From: JAOAGA01 sp964540515
GTDB lineage: Bacteria > CALINM01
Length of the DNA stretch: 64,000 nucleotides
Assembly: GCA_964540515.1 (NCBI GenBank)
Contig: CAZIMS010000001.1
Location: 124,001 to 188,000, forward strand
Direction: 5' to 3'
The notes under the pieces were generated by a model. The model saw only the letters and a program-made list of their open reading frames with translations. It was not told the origin of the DNA and ran no database searches. The position numbers and the translations under genes were made by a program. Each line of letters begins with the position of its first letter. Positions within the stretch are counted from its first letter, which is position 1. This document shows, one piece after another, positions 44,160 through 53,544 of this stretch.

Positions 44160-45913
44160 TATTTACCCCCTTCAATTGCTGAAAATTTACACATCTGTTG
44201 ACAAACGGTACAACCATTACAAAGAAGCGGATCTATTTGAGTATACTTAGCGCCAGCTTTTTCAATAAAGCTTAGTGCTATACAGCCTACTTTTAAACAC
44301 ATCTTACAGGCTGTACATTTCTCTTTATTTACACTAAGTGGTTTTTTAGAAACCTTGTATCTCAAAACACAGGGATCATTTGATATCAACACACTAGGGC
44401 CTTCTTTTTCCATCTCCTCCTTAAAGATCTTTTCCAACTCCTTCAAATTATATGTATCTATCTCAATTACCCTCTCAACACCTATGGCTTTACAGAGCTT
44501 TTCAATATCAAGCTTAACTGTTGGTTCACCAGAGGCTGTTCTTCCAGTACCTGGATGCTCTTGCCCGCCTGTCATACCAGTTGTATCATTGTTCATAATA
44601 ACAACTATTGCATCCCCTTGGTTATAAACCATGTCTATAAGACCAGTTATGCCAGAATGGATAAAGGTGGAATCACCAATAACAGCAACAGGTTTTTCTT
44701 TTATGTTTTGCATCTTTAGACCCACAGCCATCCCATGGGCACCAGAAACACTTGCACCCATACAGATGCAACTATGCATAGCTGTGTATGGGGGAAGGGC
44801 TCCAAGGGTATAACAACCTATATCACCAGAAACAAAGGTTTTAAGTTTTGAAAGGACCGTGAAGAGCCCTCTATGGGAGCAACCCGGACAAAAGGTAGGA
44901 GGTCTTTTTGTAAGATTTGTTAGCGGTTCCTTTGATTTTGTTTTTTCACCAGAAATTACTTTGTAAACTAAAGTCTTTGTATATTCTCCACAAAGGGGAA
45001 ACTTATTTTTTCCTATATGAACTTTCACACCCATAGCCTTGATTGAATCCTCAAAGAAAGGGTCTAACTGTTCAACAACAACTAATTTTTTTACACTTTT
45101 AGCAAACTCTTTAATCTTTTTTTCTGGCAGTGGCCATGTCATACCTAATTTTAAAATAGATGCCTCTGGAAATGCTTCCTTCGCATATTGATATGAGATA
45201 CCGCTTGTTATAATGCCTAAGGAAGATGCGCCCTTTTCCCAAATGTTTAGTTCCGTTTTTTCTGCAAAATCTTTTAGTTTCAGCAACCTTTCTTCAATAA
45301 TAACATGCCTTTTTTGTGCGTTAACAGGAAGCATTACATATTTTAAAAAATCTCTTTGAAGTCCTTTGTCTTCTACTGTTTTTTCCTTTTCTAACTCAAC
45401 AACCCCTTTGCAATGGGAAATTCTTGTAGTTGTTCTTAGTATAACAGGTGTATCAAACATCTCGCTTATTTCAAAACCAATCCTAACAAAATCTTTTGCC
45501 TCTTGAGAATCCGATGGTTCAAGACAAGGGATTTTTGCAAATCTTGCGTAATGACGGGTATCTTGCTCATTTTGAGAGCTATACATTCCAGGATCATCGG
45601 CAACCATTAGTATTAATCCACCATTGACCCCTGTGTAGCTTACTGTCATTAAAGAATCGGCAGCTACGTTAACGCCAACATGTTTCATACATGCCATAGA
45701 GCGAACACCCGCAATAGACCCACCAATAGCAACTTCTAAGGCAACCTTTTCATTAGGTGCCCACTCAGCATGGATCCCTTTACTCCTATACTCAGCAGCA
45801 AGTGTCTCTGTCACTTCGGTAGAGGGAGTACCAGGATAGGATGAAACAACCTTCCCTCCAGCCTCATAAAAACCTCTTGCTATTGCCTCATTTCCTGAAA
45901 GTATTGCCTTCAT
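44159..45913 (-). CDS. iorA: Indolepyruvate:ferredoxin oxidoreductase alpha subunit
   Basis: A 584-residue catalytic subunit. It has the N-terminal pyrimidine-binding domain (SYPGTPSTEVTETLA), the TPP-binding domain (GDIGCYTLGALPPY, then GDSTFIHSGITGL), and a C-terminal ferredoxin domain with two clusters (CTACKMCLKVGC and CNGCTVCQQMC). The first motif, CX2CX2CX4C, has the odd spacing known for IorA. The start is ATG 45913, six bases after GGAGG; a TTG precedes it. It lies 76 bp after paaK, the gene for the expected next enzyme. Confidence 0.93.
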   Translation of the reverse strand: MKAILSGNEAIARGFYEAGGKVVSSYPGTPSTEVTETLAAEYRSKGIHAEWAPNEKVALEVAIGGSIAGVRSMACMKHVGVNVAADSLMTVSYTGVNGGLILMVADDPGMYSSQNEQDTRHYARFAKIPCLEPSDSQEAKDFVRIGFEISEMFDTPVILRTTTRISHCKGVVELEKEKTVEDKGLQRDFLKYVMLPVNAQKRHVIIEERLLKLKDFAEKTELNIWEKGASSLGIITSGISYQYAKEAFPEASILKLGMTWPLPEKKIKEFAKSVKKLVVVEQLDPFFEDSIKAMGVKVHIGKNKFPLCGEYTKTLVYKVISGEKTKSKEPLTNLTKRPPTFCPGCSHRGLFTVLSKLKTFVSGDIGCYTLGALPPYTAMHSCICMGASVSGAHGMAVGLKMQNIKEKPVAVIGDSTFIHSGITGLIDMVYNQGDAIVVIMNNDTTGMTGGQEHPGTGRTASGEPTVKLDIEKLCKAIGVERVIEIDTYNLKELEKIFKEEMEKEGPSVLISNDPCVLRYKVSKKPLSVNKEKCTACKMCLKVGCIALSFIEKAGAKYTQIDPLLCNGCTVCQQMCKFSAIEGGK

Positions 45914-45992
45914 CAATCCTCCTCATTTTTAAAATATTACCAATTTATTTAACTTGGTTATGAAAAATCACTAACTACCTATCATCTTAATC

Positions 45993-47342
45993 TCATTCCT
46001 TAGGCCTATTATCTATTACTCTTTTTGCCTTACCCTCACTTCTTGCTATTGTCTGAGGTGGCATAAGTATTATATAGCAATTAACTCCTATAATCTCTTT
46101 AATGTTTTTCTGGACTACATTTTTTAGCTTTCTCATCTCATCGGTTTCTCCAGCAAACCTCTTTCCATCTTCTGAAAGCATTGTTTTACAATATTTTTCT
46201 GTAAACTCTGGAGTAACCTCAACCTGAACGGTAATCTCATCAAGTCTACCCTTTCTATCAACAATAATCATATAATGAGGAGCTATTTCTTGAGATTTTA
46301 AGAGCACCGATTCAACCTGAGATGGAAATACATTTACGCCTCTAATTATTAACATATCATCACTTCTGCCTCTAACTCTATCCATTCTAACAAAAGTTCT
46401 ACCACAGATACATTTTTCTGGGTTTAATTTTGTAATATCTTTAACTCTATAGCGAATAAGCGGGATGCCTTCTTTAGCAAGGGTTGTTAAAACAAGCTCT
46501 CCTTCTGCGCCATATGGCAAAGATTCTCCGGTATCGGGATCTATAATTTCAGGATAAAATAAATCTTCATTGATATGTAAACCACTCTGTGCCTCTTCAC
46601 ATTCATAGGAAACTCCAGGTCCTGTAATCTCACTTAAGCCATAAATATCTATTGCCTTAATATTTAAGTGTTTTTCTATGTCTTTTCTCATCGCATCTGT
46701 CCAAGGCTCGGCACCAAATATACCAACCCTTAATTTTAATGATTGGGGGTTTATACACATCTTTTGCATCTCATCGTATATATAAAGAGCAAAAGAGGGG
46801 GTAGAACAAAGAACTGTGCTTCCAAAATCCTGCATAAGCATAATCTGCTTTTGAGTCTGTCCGCCAGATATGGGAATAACAGCTGCACCAATTTTTTCAG
46901 CTCCATAATGAGCCCCAAGTCCACCTGTAAAAAGTCCGTATCCGTAGGCATTCTGAACAATATCATACTTTGTAACCCCTGCTGCGCTCATAGTTCTTGC
47001 CATAGATTCTGCCCACATCTCAATATCATATCTTGTATATCCTACCACTGTTGGCTTACCTGTAGTCCCAGAGGAGGCATGAATTCTTATTATATTAGAA
47101 AGTGGCTCTGCAAAAAGGTTGAAAGGATAGTTGTCTCTTAAATCTAACTTTGTGGTAAAAGGTAGTTTTACAATATCATCTATAGATTTTATATCAGAAG
47201 GTTTTATCCCTTTCTCATCAAAGGCTTTCTTGTAAAAAGGAACTCTCTCATAAACCCTCTCACATACATGTCTTAATCTCTGAGACTGAACCTTTTTAAG
47301 CTCTTCTCTGTTCAATGTTTCAATATCACTCCAGATAGGCAT
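45993..47342 (-). CDS. paaK: Phenylacetate-CoA ligase
   Basis: A 449-residue adenylate-forming ligase of the short PaaK type. P-loop IRIHASSGTTGKPTVVGYT, adenine motif YGLSEITGPGVSYEC, RYRVKDIT and the RGRSDDMLIIRGVNVFPSQ hinge are present. The C-terminal domain ends with a catalytic Lys segment (ARSEGKAKRVIDNR). It makes phenylacetyl-CoA (or another aryl-acetyl-CoA) with ATP. In archaea and anaerobes PaaK-like ligases often accompany IOR, as here. Ribosome-binding site GAAGGAGG. Confidence 0.9.
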   Translation of the reverse strand: MPIWSDIETLNREELKKVQSQRLRHVCERVYERVPFYKKAFDEKGIKPSDIKSIDDIVKLPFTTKLDLRDNYPFNLFAEPLSNIIRIHASSGTTGKPTVVGYTRYDIEMWAESMARTMSAAGVTKYDIVQNAYGYGLFTGGLGAHYGAEKIGAAVIPISGGQTQKQIMLMQDFGSTVLCSTPSFALYIYDEMQKMCINPQSLKLRVGIFGAEPWTDAMRKDIEKHLNIKAIDIYGLSEITGPGVSYECEEAQSGLHINEDLFYPEIIDPDTGESLPYGAEGELVLTTLAKEGIPLIRYRVKDITKLNPEKCICGRTFVRMDRVRGRSDDMLIIRGVNVFPSQVESVLLKSQEIAPHYMIIVDRKGRLDEITVQVEVTPEFTEKYCKTMLSEDGKRFAGETDEMRKLKNVVQKNIKEIIGVNCYIILMPPQTIARSEGKAKRVIDNRPKE

Positions 47343-47360
47343 TTTTCTTCCTCCTTCTAT

Positions 47361-48230
47361 TTAATCTTTTTTTGTATAGTCATAAAAGCCTTTACCTGCC
47401 TTCATCCCTAAATACCCCGCCTTCACCATCTTTCTCATAATATCAGGAGGATTAAAGCGTGGGTCCTTTGTATACTCGTAGAAAATATTCCCCACATAAT
47501 AGGCTATCTCAACCCCAGTAAAATCCATTAATTTTAATGGTCCCATTGGCATGTTTGTGCCTAAAACCATTGCACTATCGATGTCTTCAGCCGATGCAAC
47601 GCCAGCTTCATAAAGCCTTGCGGCATCAAGCATCATTGGAACAAGCAATCTATTGACTATAAAGCCTGGTGTGTCTTTACATAAAACACTTGTCTTACCA
47701 AGCTTATCGGAAAGTGCCCTTGCAAGTTTTATTGTCTCTTCGTCTGTCTGTAAGGCCGGTATTATTTCCACAAGTTTCATTACTGGTACAGGATTAAAAA
47801 AGTGCATACCTATAAACTTATTGGGTCTTTTGCAAAAAGATGCCATCTCAGTAATTGAGAGAGAAGAGGTATTGCTTGCATAAACTACATAATCCTTTGT
47901 TACATTATCCAATCTCTGAAAAAGCTCCTTCTTGACCTCTATATTCTCAAAGACAGCTTCAATCACAAAATCTACATCGCCAAAGCCAGAGACATCGGTA
48001 TAAAAGGAAATCCTCGTTAAGATAGTATCTCTCTCTTCAACTGTCATCTTGCCCTTATCAACAAGCCTCTTTATACCACCTTCTATAATATTTTTTCCTC
48101 TTTTTATGGCCTCCTCATTAGCCTCTAAAACTTTAACTGTAAAGCCTGTCTGTGCGGAAACCTGAATTATCCCAGCACCCATTGATCCGCTGCCACAGAC
48201 ACCTATAACTTTGATATCACTTAACTCCAT
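47361..48230 (-). CDS. 3-hydroxyacyl-CoA dehydrogenase (3-hydroxybutyryl-CoA dehydrogenase type)
   Basis: A 289-residue single-function dehydrogenase with NAD-binding GVCGSGSMGAGIIQVSAQ, the catalytic His region KFIGMHFFNPVPVMKLVEII, and GFIVNRLLVPMMLDAARL. It would oxidise 3-hydroxyacyl-CoAs such as 3-hydroxybutyryl-CoA or the 3-hydroxypimelyl-CoA made after ring cleavage. The enoyl-CoA hydratase gene is immediately upstream (19 bp), so they act in sequence. Ribosome-binding site GGAGGAG. Confidence 0.92.
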   Translation of the reverse strand: MELSDIKVIGVCGSGSMGAGIIQVSAQTGFTVKVLEANEEAIKRGKNIIEGGIKRLVDKGKMTVEERDTILTRISFYTDVSGFGDVDFVIEAVFENIEVKKELFQRLDNVTKDYVVYASNTSSLSITEMASFCKRPNKFIGMHFFNPVPVMKLVEIIPALQTDEETIKLARALSDKLGKTSVLCKDTPGFIVNRLLVPMMLDAARLYEAGVASAEDIDSAMVLGTNMPMGPLKLMDFTGVEIAYYVGNIFYEYTKDPRFNPPDIMRKMVKAGYLGMKAGKGFYDYTKKD

Positions 48231-48249
48231 AAACTCCTCCTAAAAAATT

Positions 48250-49032
48250 TTATTTTCCTGTAAAATTTGGTTTTCTTTTCTCTATAAAGGCTTTTAGACC
48301 TTCTTTAGCATCGGCAGTTTTAAAGACCTCCACAAACCCACCTTTGTCAAGTTTAAGAGCTTCTTTAATCGGCAAATCAAAACCTACATTTAAACATCTT
48401 TTTATAATACCCATTGCTTTTGTAGCACCTTTAGTTAATTTTTTTGCAAACTTTATTGATTCTGCCATTAAATCTTGTGGTTCAAATAAAGCATCTACAA
48501 GACCAATATTTAAGGCTTCTTCTGGGCTAAGCATAGTTCTATTAATAAGCAAATCTAAAGCCTTAGGTCCCAACAATCTTCCTAATCTCTGAACTCCACC
48601 AGCTCCAGGAATTATACCTAATGTAACCTCAGGTAGTCCAATTTTATGTTCTCCCTTTGCCATAAATCTATAATCACAGGCAAGTGCAAGCTCACAACCA
48701 CCACCTAAGGCAAAACCATTCATAGTGGCAATAACTATCTTTTCTAACTCACTGATTTTATGAAAGCTCTCTTGAAAAAATTCTGTTACTTCATGGGCAT
48801 CCTTTTCTGTCATTGTGGCTATCATTTTAATATCAGCACCGGCTACAAAAAATTTCTCAATGGCACTTGTAATAATTATAACCTTTGCGCTTTCATCCTT
48901 TTTTAGCTCTTCAAAGGCACTATTAATCTCTCCTACAAAGTCTCTATTTATTGGATTTGTAGGCGGTCTATTCATTTTTATTACTGCTACGGCTTCATCT
49001 TTTTCAATTGTCAGAAAACTATATACTCCCAT
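48250..49032 (-). CDS. Enoyl-CoA hydratase (crotonase family)
   Basis: A 260-residue crotonase with both catalytic glutamates in the expected blocks (FALGGGCELALACD and IGLPEVTLGIIPGAGGVQRL) and the oxyanion-hole segment FVAGADIKMI. It is likely an enoyl-CoA hydratase acting on crotonyl-CoA or longer dicarboxyl-CoAs. I do not assign it as the specialised dienoyl-CoA hydratase, because its motifs are those of a generic crotonase. It lies between the acyl-CoA ligase and the hydroxyacyl-CoA dehydrogenase genes. Confidence 0.9.
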   Translation of the reverse strand: MGVYSFLTIEKDEAVAVIKMNRPPTNPINRDFVGEINSAFEELKKDESAKVIIITSAIEKFFVAGADIKMIATMTEKDAHEVTEFFQESFHKISELEKIVIATMNGFALGGGCELALACDYRFMAKGEHKIGLPEVTLGIIPGAGGVQRLGRLLGPKALDLLINRTMLSPEEALNIGLVDALFEPQDLMAESIKFAKKLTKGATKAMGIIKRCLNVGFDLPIKEALKLDKGGFVEVFKTADAKEGLKAFIEKRKPNFTGK

Positions 49033-49102
49033 ATAACCTCCATAATATTTAAGTGAAAAGGTCAGAAACTAAAAAACTTATACCTTTTCCATAGCTAAAA
49101 CA

Positions 49103-50677
49103 CTACTTCCTCATCTCATTACCGTAGGTCTCTCTTAAAATTCTATGTAAGATTTTTCCTGCTCCACTTCTTGGCATCTCTTCATCTTTAATAAATATTA
49201 CTTCTTTTGGTATCTTGAAACCTGCAATCTTACCCTTGCAATGCTCTATAATCTCTCTATCTGTTGCTGATTTGCCTTGATGTAATACAACTACTGCTGT
49301 AACCTGTTCACCCCACTTTTCATGGGGCACACCAATTACAGCCACATCTTTAACGGCAGGATGAGAGCCTACCGCATTCTCTACTTCCGAGGGATATACA
49401 TTCTCTCCGCCAGTAATAATCATATTTGCCTTTCTATCTACAAGATAGAAAAAGCCATCTTCGTCTTTATAAGCCATATCGCCAGCGCTGAAATACTCTC
49501 CTTTAAAAGCCTTTGCAGTCTTTTCAGGCTCATCCCAGTATCCAGAAAACATCATTGGTCCCTTTGAATAAAGCTCGCCAACCTCACCTATCCTTACCTC
49601 TTCTCCATTCTCATCAAGTAATCTAATCCTTCCAATACCTATAACCTCTCTTCCGATGGAGCCTAACTTTGATAGCTGCTCATGGGGTCTTAAGATGGTT
49701 ACAATACCTGCTTCTGTAGAACCGTAGGCTTCATAAAGTTGTGAGTTTTTGAAAAACTCAAGAATTTGTAGCTTCGTATCCCTCCTTACTGGTGCAGAGG
49801 AACAGAGAAGCTTATTTATACAGTCAACGTTATATCTTGCCTTTACAATGTCTGGTAGAGCAAGAATCATTATATAATGTGTTGGTACAAGAGATGTAAA
49901 AGTAATTCTTTCTTCTGAGATTGTTTTTAACAAATCTTCTGGATCAAAACTTTTCATAGGATAGACATAGCAGGTTGCCCCTAAGTAGGTAAAAGTAAAA
50001 CCATAATAAACAGAGTTTATATGACATAGGGGCATTACTACCATACCTATATCTCTTTCATCAAACCCCTTCTCGTAGGCTGTTACTAAAAACTGAGCTA
50101 CAAGTGACTCGTGTGTTTTTATAACTCCCTTTGGAAGACCTGTTGTGCCGCCTGTATACATTATTATCCAGATATCCTTACTATCAATTAAAACATCTGG
50201 CTCAAGGGAGCTTGCCTTCTCAATCAATCCTTCATAAAGATAGGTAGTTTCATCTTCACAATCACATTCACCTTCCTTGGTGCCAAACTTAATATATATC
50301 TTTACTTCAGGTATATCTCTGCTTAGGAGATTAACGGTATCTTTAAAATCTTCAGAATAGATAAGGGCTTTTGCTCCTGAATGGTTTATCACATATTTCA
50401 TTTCTGGCGGAGCAAGCCTAAACATAATAGGCACTATAATAAAGCCACCCTTTGCTGAGGCTGCATAAATCTCCATCCACTCAATACAGTTATATGCTAG
50501 GACAGCTACTCTATCACCCTTCTCAATACCCAGACCTTTAAGGGAGTTAGCAATTTTATTTGCCCTTTCGTTCCATTCTTTAAAGGTTATTTTTCTATTT
50601 TTGTCCAGTGTTGCTATTTTATTTGGCCTTCTTTCTGCAAAAGTTTTGATAGTTTCGCCTATGGTTACCCAGCCCAT
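49103..50677 (-). CDS. Acyl-CoA/aryl-CoA ligase (AMP-forming, substrate unknown)
   Basis: A 524-residue adenylate-forming enzyme: P-loop MYTGGTTGLPKGVIKTH, adenine motif LYEAYGSTEAGIV, YFSAGDMAYKDEDGFFYLVDR, hinge ITGGENVYPSEVEN, and catalytic Lys in PRSGAGKILHRIL. It belongs with medium/long-chain and carbocyclic acyl-CoA ligases rather than with the short PaaK group. In this setting a ligase for benzoate, a cyclic carboxylate or a fatty acid is plausible. Its ATG is one base after the stop of the upstream reductase subunit gene, whose last codons provide the ribosome-binding site (GGGAGG). Confidence 0.88.
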   Translation of the reverse strand: MGWVTIGETIKTFAERRPNKIATLDKNRKITFKEWNERANKIANSLKGLGIEKGDRVAVLAYNCIEWMEIYAASAKGGFIIVPIMFRLAPPEMKYVINHSGAKALIYSEDFKDTVNLLSRDIPEVKIYIKFGTKEGECDCEDETTYLYEGLIEKASSLEPDVLIDSKDIWIIMYTGGTTGLPKGVIKTHESLVAQFLVTAYEKGFDERDIGMVVMPLCHINSVYYGFTFTYLGATCYVYPMKSFDPEDLLKTISEERITFTSLVPTHYIMILALPDIVKARYNVDCINKLLCSSAPVRRDTKLQILEFFKNSQLYEAYGSTEAGIVTILRPHEQLSKLGSIGREVIGIGRIRLLDENGEEVRIGEVGELYSKGPMMFSGYWDEPEKTAKAFKGEYFSAGDMAYKDEDGFFYLVDRKANMIITGGENVYPSEVENAVGSHPAVKDVAVIGVPHEKWGEQVTAVVVLHQGKSATDREIIEHCKGKIAGFKIPKEVIFIKDEEMPRSGAGKILHRILRETYGNEMRK

Positions 50678-50678
50678 G

Positions 50679-51890
50679 CTATTTCCTCCCCATTATAATC
50701 ATATGGCTGAAATCTTTAATTCTATCTATCACCCTATTTCTATCATAGCCACTTTGGTCGTTATGATCAGACTCTATTATCAAGGAAGGAACTCCTAAGC
50801 TATCTCTTATAATTTTTGAAAGTTCAGGCTGAACAAGGGAGTAAGGCTTGCAGCTTTTATCGGAATGAAAAATAATGCCATCAACCTTATATTGCTTTAT
50901 CAAGTCCTGCATAAGCTGCCATCTTCTTTCTATTTGTACATTTAGAAATCCTGAACCTAGATAGTATCCAAAGCTTCTTATAGGATTTTCTTCATCTACA
51001 ACACCCATAAAACGTGGTCCCCAAGCCTGAGTATAGGTATCAATAACAAAAATTATTCCGTAATGCTCAAGCTCATCAAATAGCCTTAAATCAAACCAGA
51101 TTGGGAGATTGTCCCAAAGAAGTCTTGCCTTCTCCTCTGCTACAGGAAAATCTTTATTTAGAATTCTCTCTTTAAGTTCATCCCTCAAAAACCTTAAATG
51201 TTCTATATATTGTTCTGTGCCTCGAAGGGAAACCATTGGAAACATATGGGTAAATATATCTCCAGCGTTCATTGGACAGGGCACATGTGCTCTTAGCTCT
51301 AATATCTCTGCCCACAACCTTTTCCCTTCGTTGGATATCCTTACAATCTCTGAAAATTTATCTCTATTGAACTTATTGCCTGTTTTTCCCTCGACAAAAT
51401 CAATCATTCTCTTAAGCTCTTCTTCCATATAGTCAAGGTGGTGTCCTTCAGACTCCATTTTTACTTGAGGGGCATCTATTACAAAGGTTGGCACACTATA
51501 AAGCTTTTCTACAGCCCTCCACCATGTCATAATCATAATACAGGAGTTTGTCGTTTCTACCTGAATTGTAGGGAGAGGCAACTCTCCTACTGGACCTTTT
51601 TTAGCTAAGAGTGACCCAATATTTACCCTTGCATAAGAGCAAATATCGTTGCTAAAGCCATCTTGTTCTGCTATTTGTGATAGCTCGGGGGTTATTTTCT
51701 GAGCACCACAGAGGGCTCCATAATTTTCTGGATAAAAAGGGAAAACATCCATTGCATAAAAGATCTCACAGGGCACCCCCACATTAAGCCAAGCTGTTGG
51801 TTTTCCATCCTTTGACCAGGCAAAATAGTCATCGTAATAATTTTTTATAAGTTTCTTTAAACTTTCTGTAGCCTTTAACCTTTTGCCCAT
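50679..51890 (-). CDS. Benzoyl-CoA reductase / 2-hydroxyacyl-CoA dehydratase family subunit (BcrB-like)
   Basis: A 403-residue member of the HgdB/FldC/BcrB family. It has the N-terminal block VGVPCEIFYAMDVFPFYPEN (Cys41), NDICSYARVNIG (Cys84) and C-terminal FHSDKSCKPYS (Cys347), followed by ESDHND. Cysteines at these places ligate the [4Fe-4S] active-site cluster in the family. With the next subunit it should form the catalytic half of either an ATP-dependent benzoyl-CoA reductase or a 2-hydroxyacyl-CoA dehydratase. The linked BamA/Oah hydrolase favours benzoyl-CoA reductase. No ATPase (BcrA/D or HgdC) gene is in the window. Confidence 0.82.
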   Translation of the reverse strand: MGKRLKATESLKKLIKNYYDDYFAWSKDGKPTAWLNVGVPCEIFYAMDVFPFYPENYGALCGAQKITPELSQIAEQDGFSNDICSYARVNIGSLLAKKGPVGELPLPTIQVETTNSCIMIMTWWRAVEKLYSVPTFVIDAPQVKMESEGHHLDYMEEELKRMIDFVEGKTGNKFNRDKFSEIVRISNEGKRLWAEILELRAHVPCPMNAGDIFTHMFPMVSLRGTEQYIEHLRFLRDELKERILNKDFPVAEEKARLLWDNLPIWFDLRLFDELEHYGIIFVIDTYTQAWGPRFMGVVDEENPIRSFGYYLGSGFLNVQIERRWQLMQDLIKQYKVDGIIFHSDKSCKPYSLVQPELSKIIRDSLGVPSLIIESDHNDQSGYDRNRVIDRIKDFSHMIIMGRK

Positions 51891-51930
51891 CTTAGCTCCT
51901 TAAGAAACTTCTTATCCCTTTGCCCATAGT

Positions 51931-53025
51931 CTAAACACCAATCCCAAAGACCTGTTCATAAAAAGCTTCCAGTCTTGTTTTCATCTGCTGATAATTAGAG
52001 AGCCTATGGTCACTTTCAATATAAAGGTGGGGTATCTTTTCTGCCTCAAGTCTCCTTTTAATAAAAGCATATTCTACCCCTTCGGAGTCACAGAATCTTG
52101 TTCTAAAAAATACTACTCCCTTGGCGTTGCTAGTTCTCACTTCCTTTATAAGCTCTTCTATTCTTCGCTCTGAAGGGTCCTTTACAGAGCAGGGTGGTTT
52201 CATTATGTATCTTATAGCTATATTTTCTATAAGCTCATAAATATTATCTCCCTTTTCCGATACTAGGTCCTTTGCATACCTTGTCCCACTTGCTATATCA
52301 TCACTGACAACGTAAAAGCCAATCTCATCTAATAACTTAAAAAAGCTTAAACTATCAAGCTCAGTGGCAGAAAGGATAATATTCCCTTCATTATATCTGC
52401 CCTTACTATTAATATTCAAAGAAATCAAACTTTCGCAATCTTTAATAAAATCATCTATATCTTTCCATGTGGAGGAAAAAACAGTTTTGTAAAAATCTTC
52501 TGAGGTGCCCCTCAATTTTCCTTCTTTTCTGAAATTGTAGAGGTTTTGAAGGGCCTCCCTCTTTTTGTTAACCTTTATTATTGCCCCTTTCAATCCTTCA
52601 TAGTTATAATCAACCTGTAGCTGTTCTTTTAATCTATTGAATACCTCCCTAAACTCTATAGCAAGATAATACTTTGCAGTATCTCTTACGACCTGTGAGT
52701 ATCTTATATACTCGGTAAGCGGACTTAATTTTTCTGACTTCCATACCTCATAGACACCTCTTAGAGAATCGCAATATCTTGTAAATACGGCGGCTGATAA
52801 AAAACTTAGCTTCCCCTTTAGTGCCTGTTCAAGGATATTTTTGGCATAGGGGCAACAAAAACCTTGCAAAAACTCATTTGCCCTGATGGGCTCTTCTTCA
52901 TCACTCATTACTCTAACAGGATGTAAGCCCATAGCGTAGATAAACTCTTCTGGGAAATAGGTATCAAAATAACCAACTATCTTTTTGTTTGTCGCTAAAT
53001 TATTCAAATATTCATAATATGTCAT
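51931..53025 (-). CDS. Benzoyl-CoA reductase / 2-hydroxyacyl-CoA dehydratase family subunit (BcrC-like)
   Basis: The 364-residue partner of the preceding gene. Family blocks are FPEEFIYAMGLHPVRVM, GFCCPYAKNILE (Cys57, Cys58), FTRYCDSLRGVYEVW (Cys85) and FFRTRFCDSEGVEYAF (Cys312), followed by YIESDH. The CD-S-R pattern resembles BcrC/HgdA-type subunits. It is transcribed first of the pair, 33 bp after the DUF35 gene. Whether the two carry one shared or two active-site clusters cannot be told. The confidence is for family, and lower for benzoyl-CoA as the substrate. Confidence 0.8.
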   Translation of the reverse strand: MTYYEYLNNLATNKKIVGYFDTYFPEEFIYAMGLHPVRVMSDEEEPIRANEFLQGFCCPYAKNILEQALKGKLSFLSAAVFTRYCDSLRGVYEVWKSEKLSPLTEYIRYSQVVRDTAKYYLAIEFREVFNRLKEQLQVDYNYEGLKGAIIKVNKKREALQNLYNFRKEGKLRGTSEDFYKTVFSSTWKDIDDFIKDCESLISLNINSKGRYNEGNIILSATELDSLSFFKLLDEIGFYVVSDDIASGTRYAKDLVSEKGDNIYELIENIAIRYIMKPPCSVKDPSERRIEELIKEVRTSNAKGVVFFRTRFCDSEGVEYAFIKRRLEAEKIPHLYIESDHRLSNYQQMKTRLEAFYEQVFGIGV

Positions 53026-53058
53026 CTATTTACCTCTTTCCTTATCTACTTCAAAATC

Positions 53059-53544
53059 CTATTTCTCTACTACAGGCTCAAAGGCAAAATAGACCCTTGG
53101 GATCTCAACTGTCTCTCTACCAAAGTCTGCAGGAAAGGGTTCCACTTCAAAAACTTTAAGTCTAACTTTATCACCTGCCTGTAAATTACCAGGCTTACAA
53201 TTTATGACTCTAACTATAAAAGTAAAGGCCTTTGGCAACTCAACCATAGCAAGGACAAGTGGTGTTTCAAAACCAATGGGAACACCAATCTCCTCAACAA
53301 CAGCCTCTACAACTGTCCCTTCAGTCGGTAAATCTACCCATTCTAAATCCTCCGATAAACATTCAGGACATATAACCCTAGGTGGATATGATAGCTTCCC
53401 ACATTGTTTGCATTTGGTTGTTGTAAATCTATTCTGTCTCAAGTTATCAAAGAAAGGTTGAATCCTTGTAAACTCTTTACCCTGAGGTGGGTATAGATCC
53501 ATTGTAACAGCATATTTTCCTTCTAACCTTGATATACCTCTCAT
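53059..53544 (-). CDS. DUF35 OB-fold/zinc-ribbon protein, thiolase partner
   Basis: A 161-residue protein with an N-terminal helix, a rubredoxin-like zinc ribbon (CKQCG and CPECL, about 43-62), then an OB-fold (about 70-145). Such proteins bind CoA esters for a partner thiolase; BbsA of benzoylsuccinyl-CoA thiolase and the archaeal acetoacetyl-CoA thiolase/HMG-CoA synthase complex are examples. Its ATG overlaps the thiolase stop by four bases, strongly suggesting a 1:1 complex. On its own it has no catalytic motif. Confidence 0.85.
   Translation of the reverse strand: MRGISRLEGKYAVTMDLYPPQGKEFTRIQPFFDNLRQNRFTTTKCKQCGKLSYPPRVICPECLSEDLEWVDLPTEGTVVEAVVEEIGVPIGFETPLVLAMVELPKAFTFIVRVINCKPGNLQAGDKVRLKVFEVEPFPADFGRETVEIPRVYFAFEPVVEK

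Noticed and set aside
46743..47141. A 132-codon plus-strand open frame
   Set aside because: Antisense to paaK, low complexity in cysteine/histidine/serine, no start signal.
49055..49089. GAAAAGGT...ACCTTTTC repeat between the acyl-CoA ligase and enoyl-CoA hydratase genes
   Set aside because: Eight-base arms with a 19-base loop and no U-tract; too weak to call a terminator or operator.
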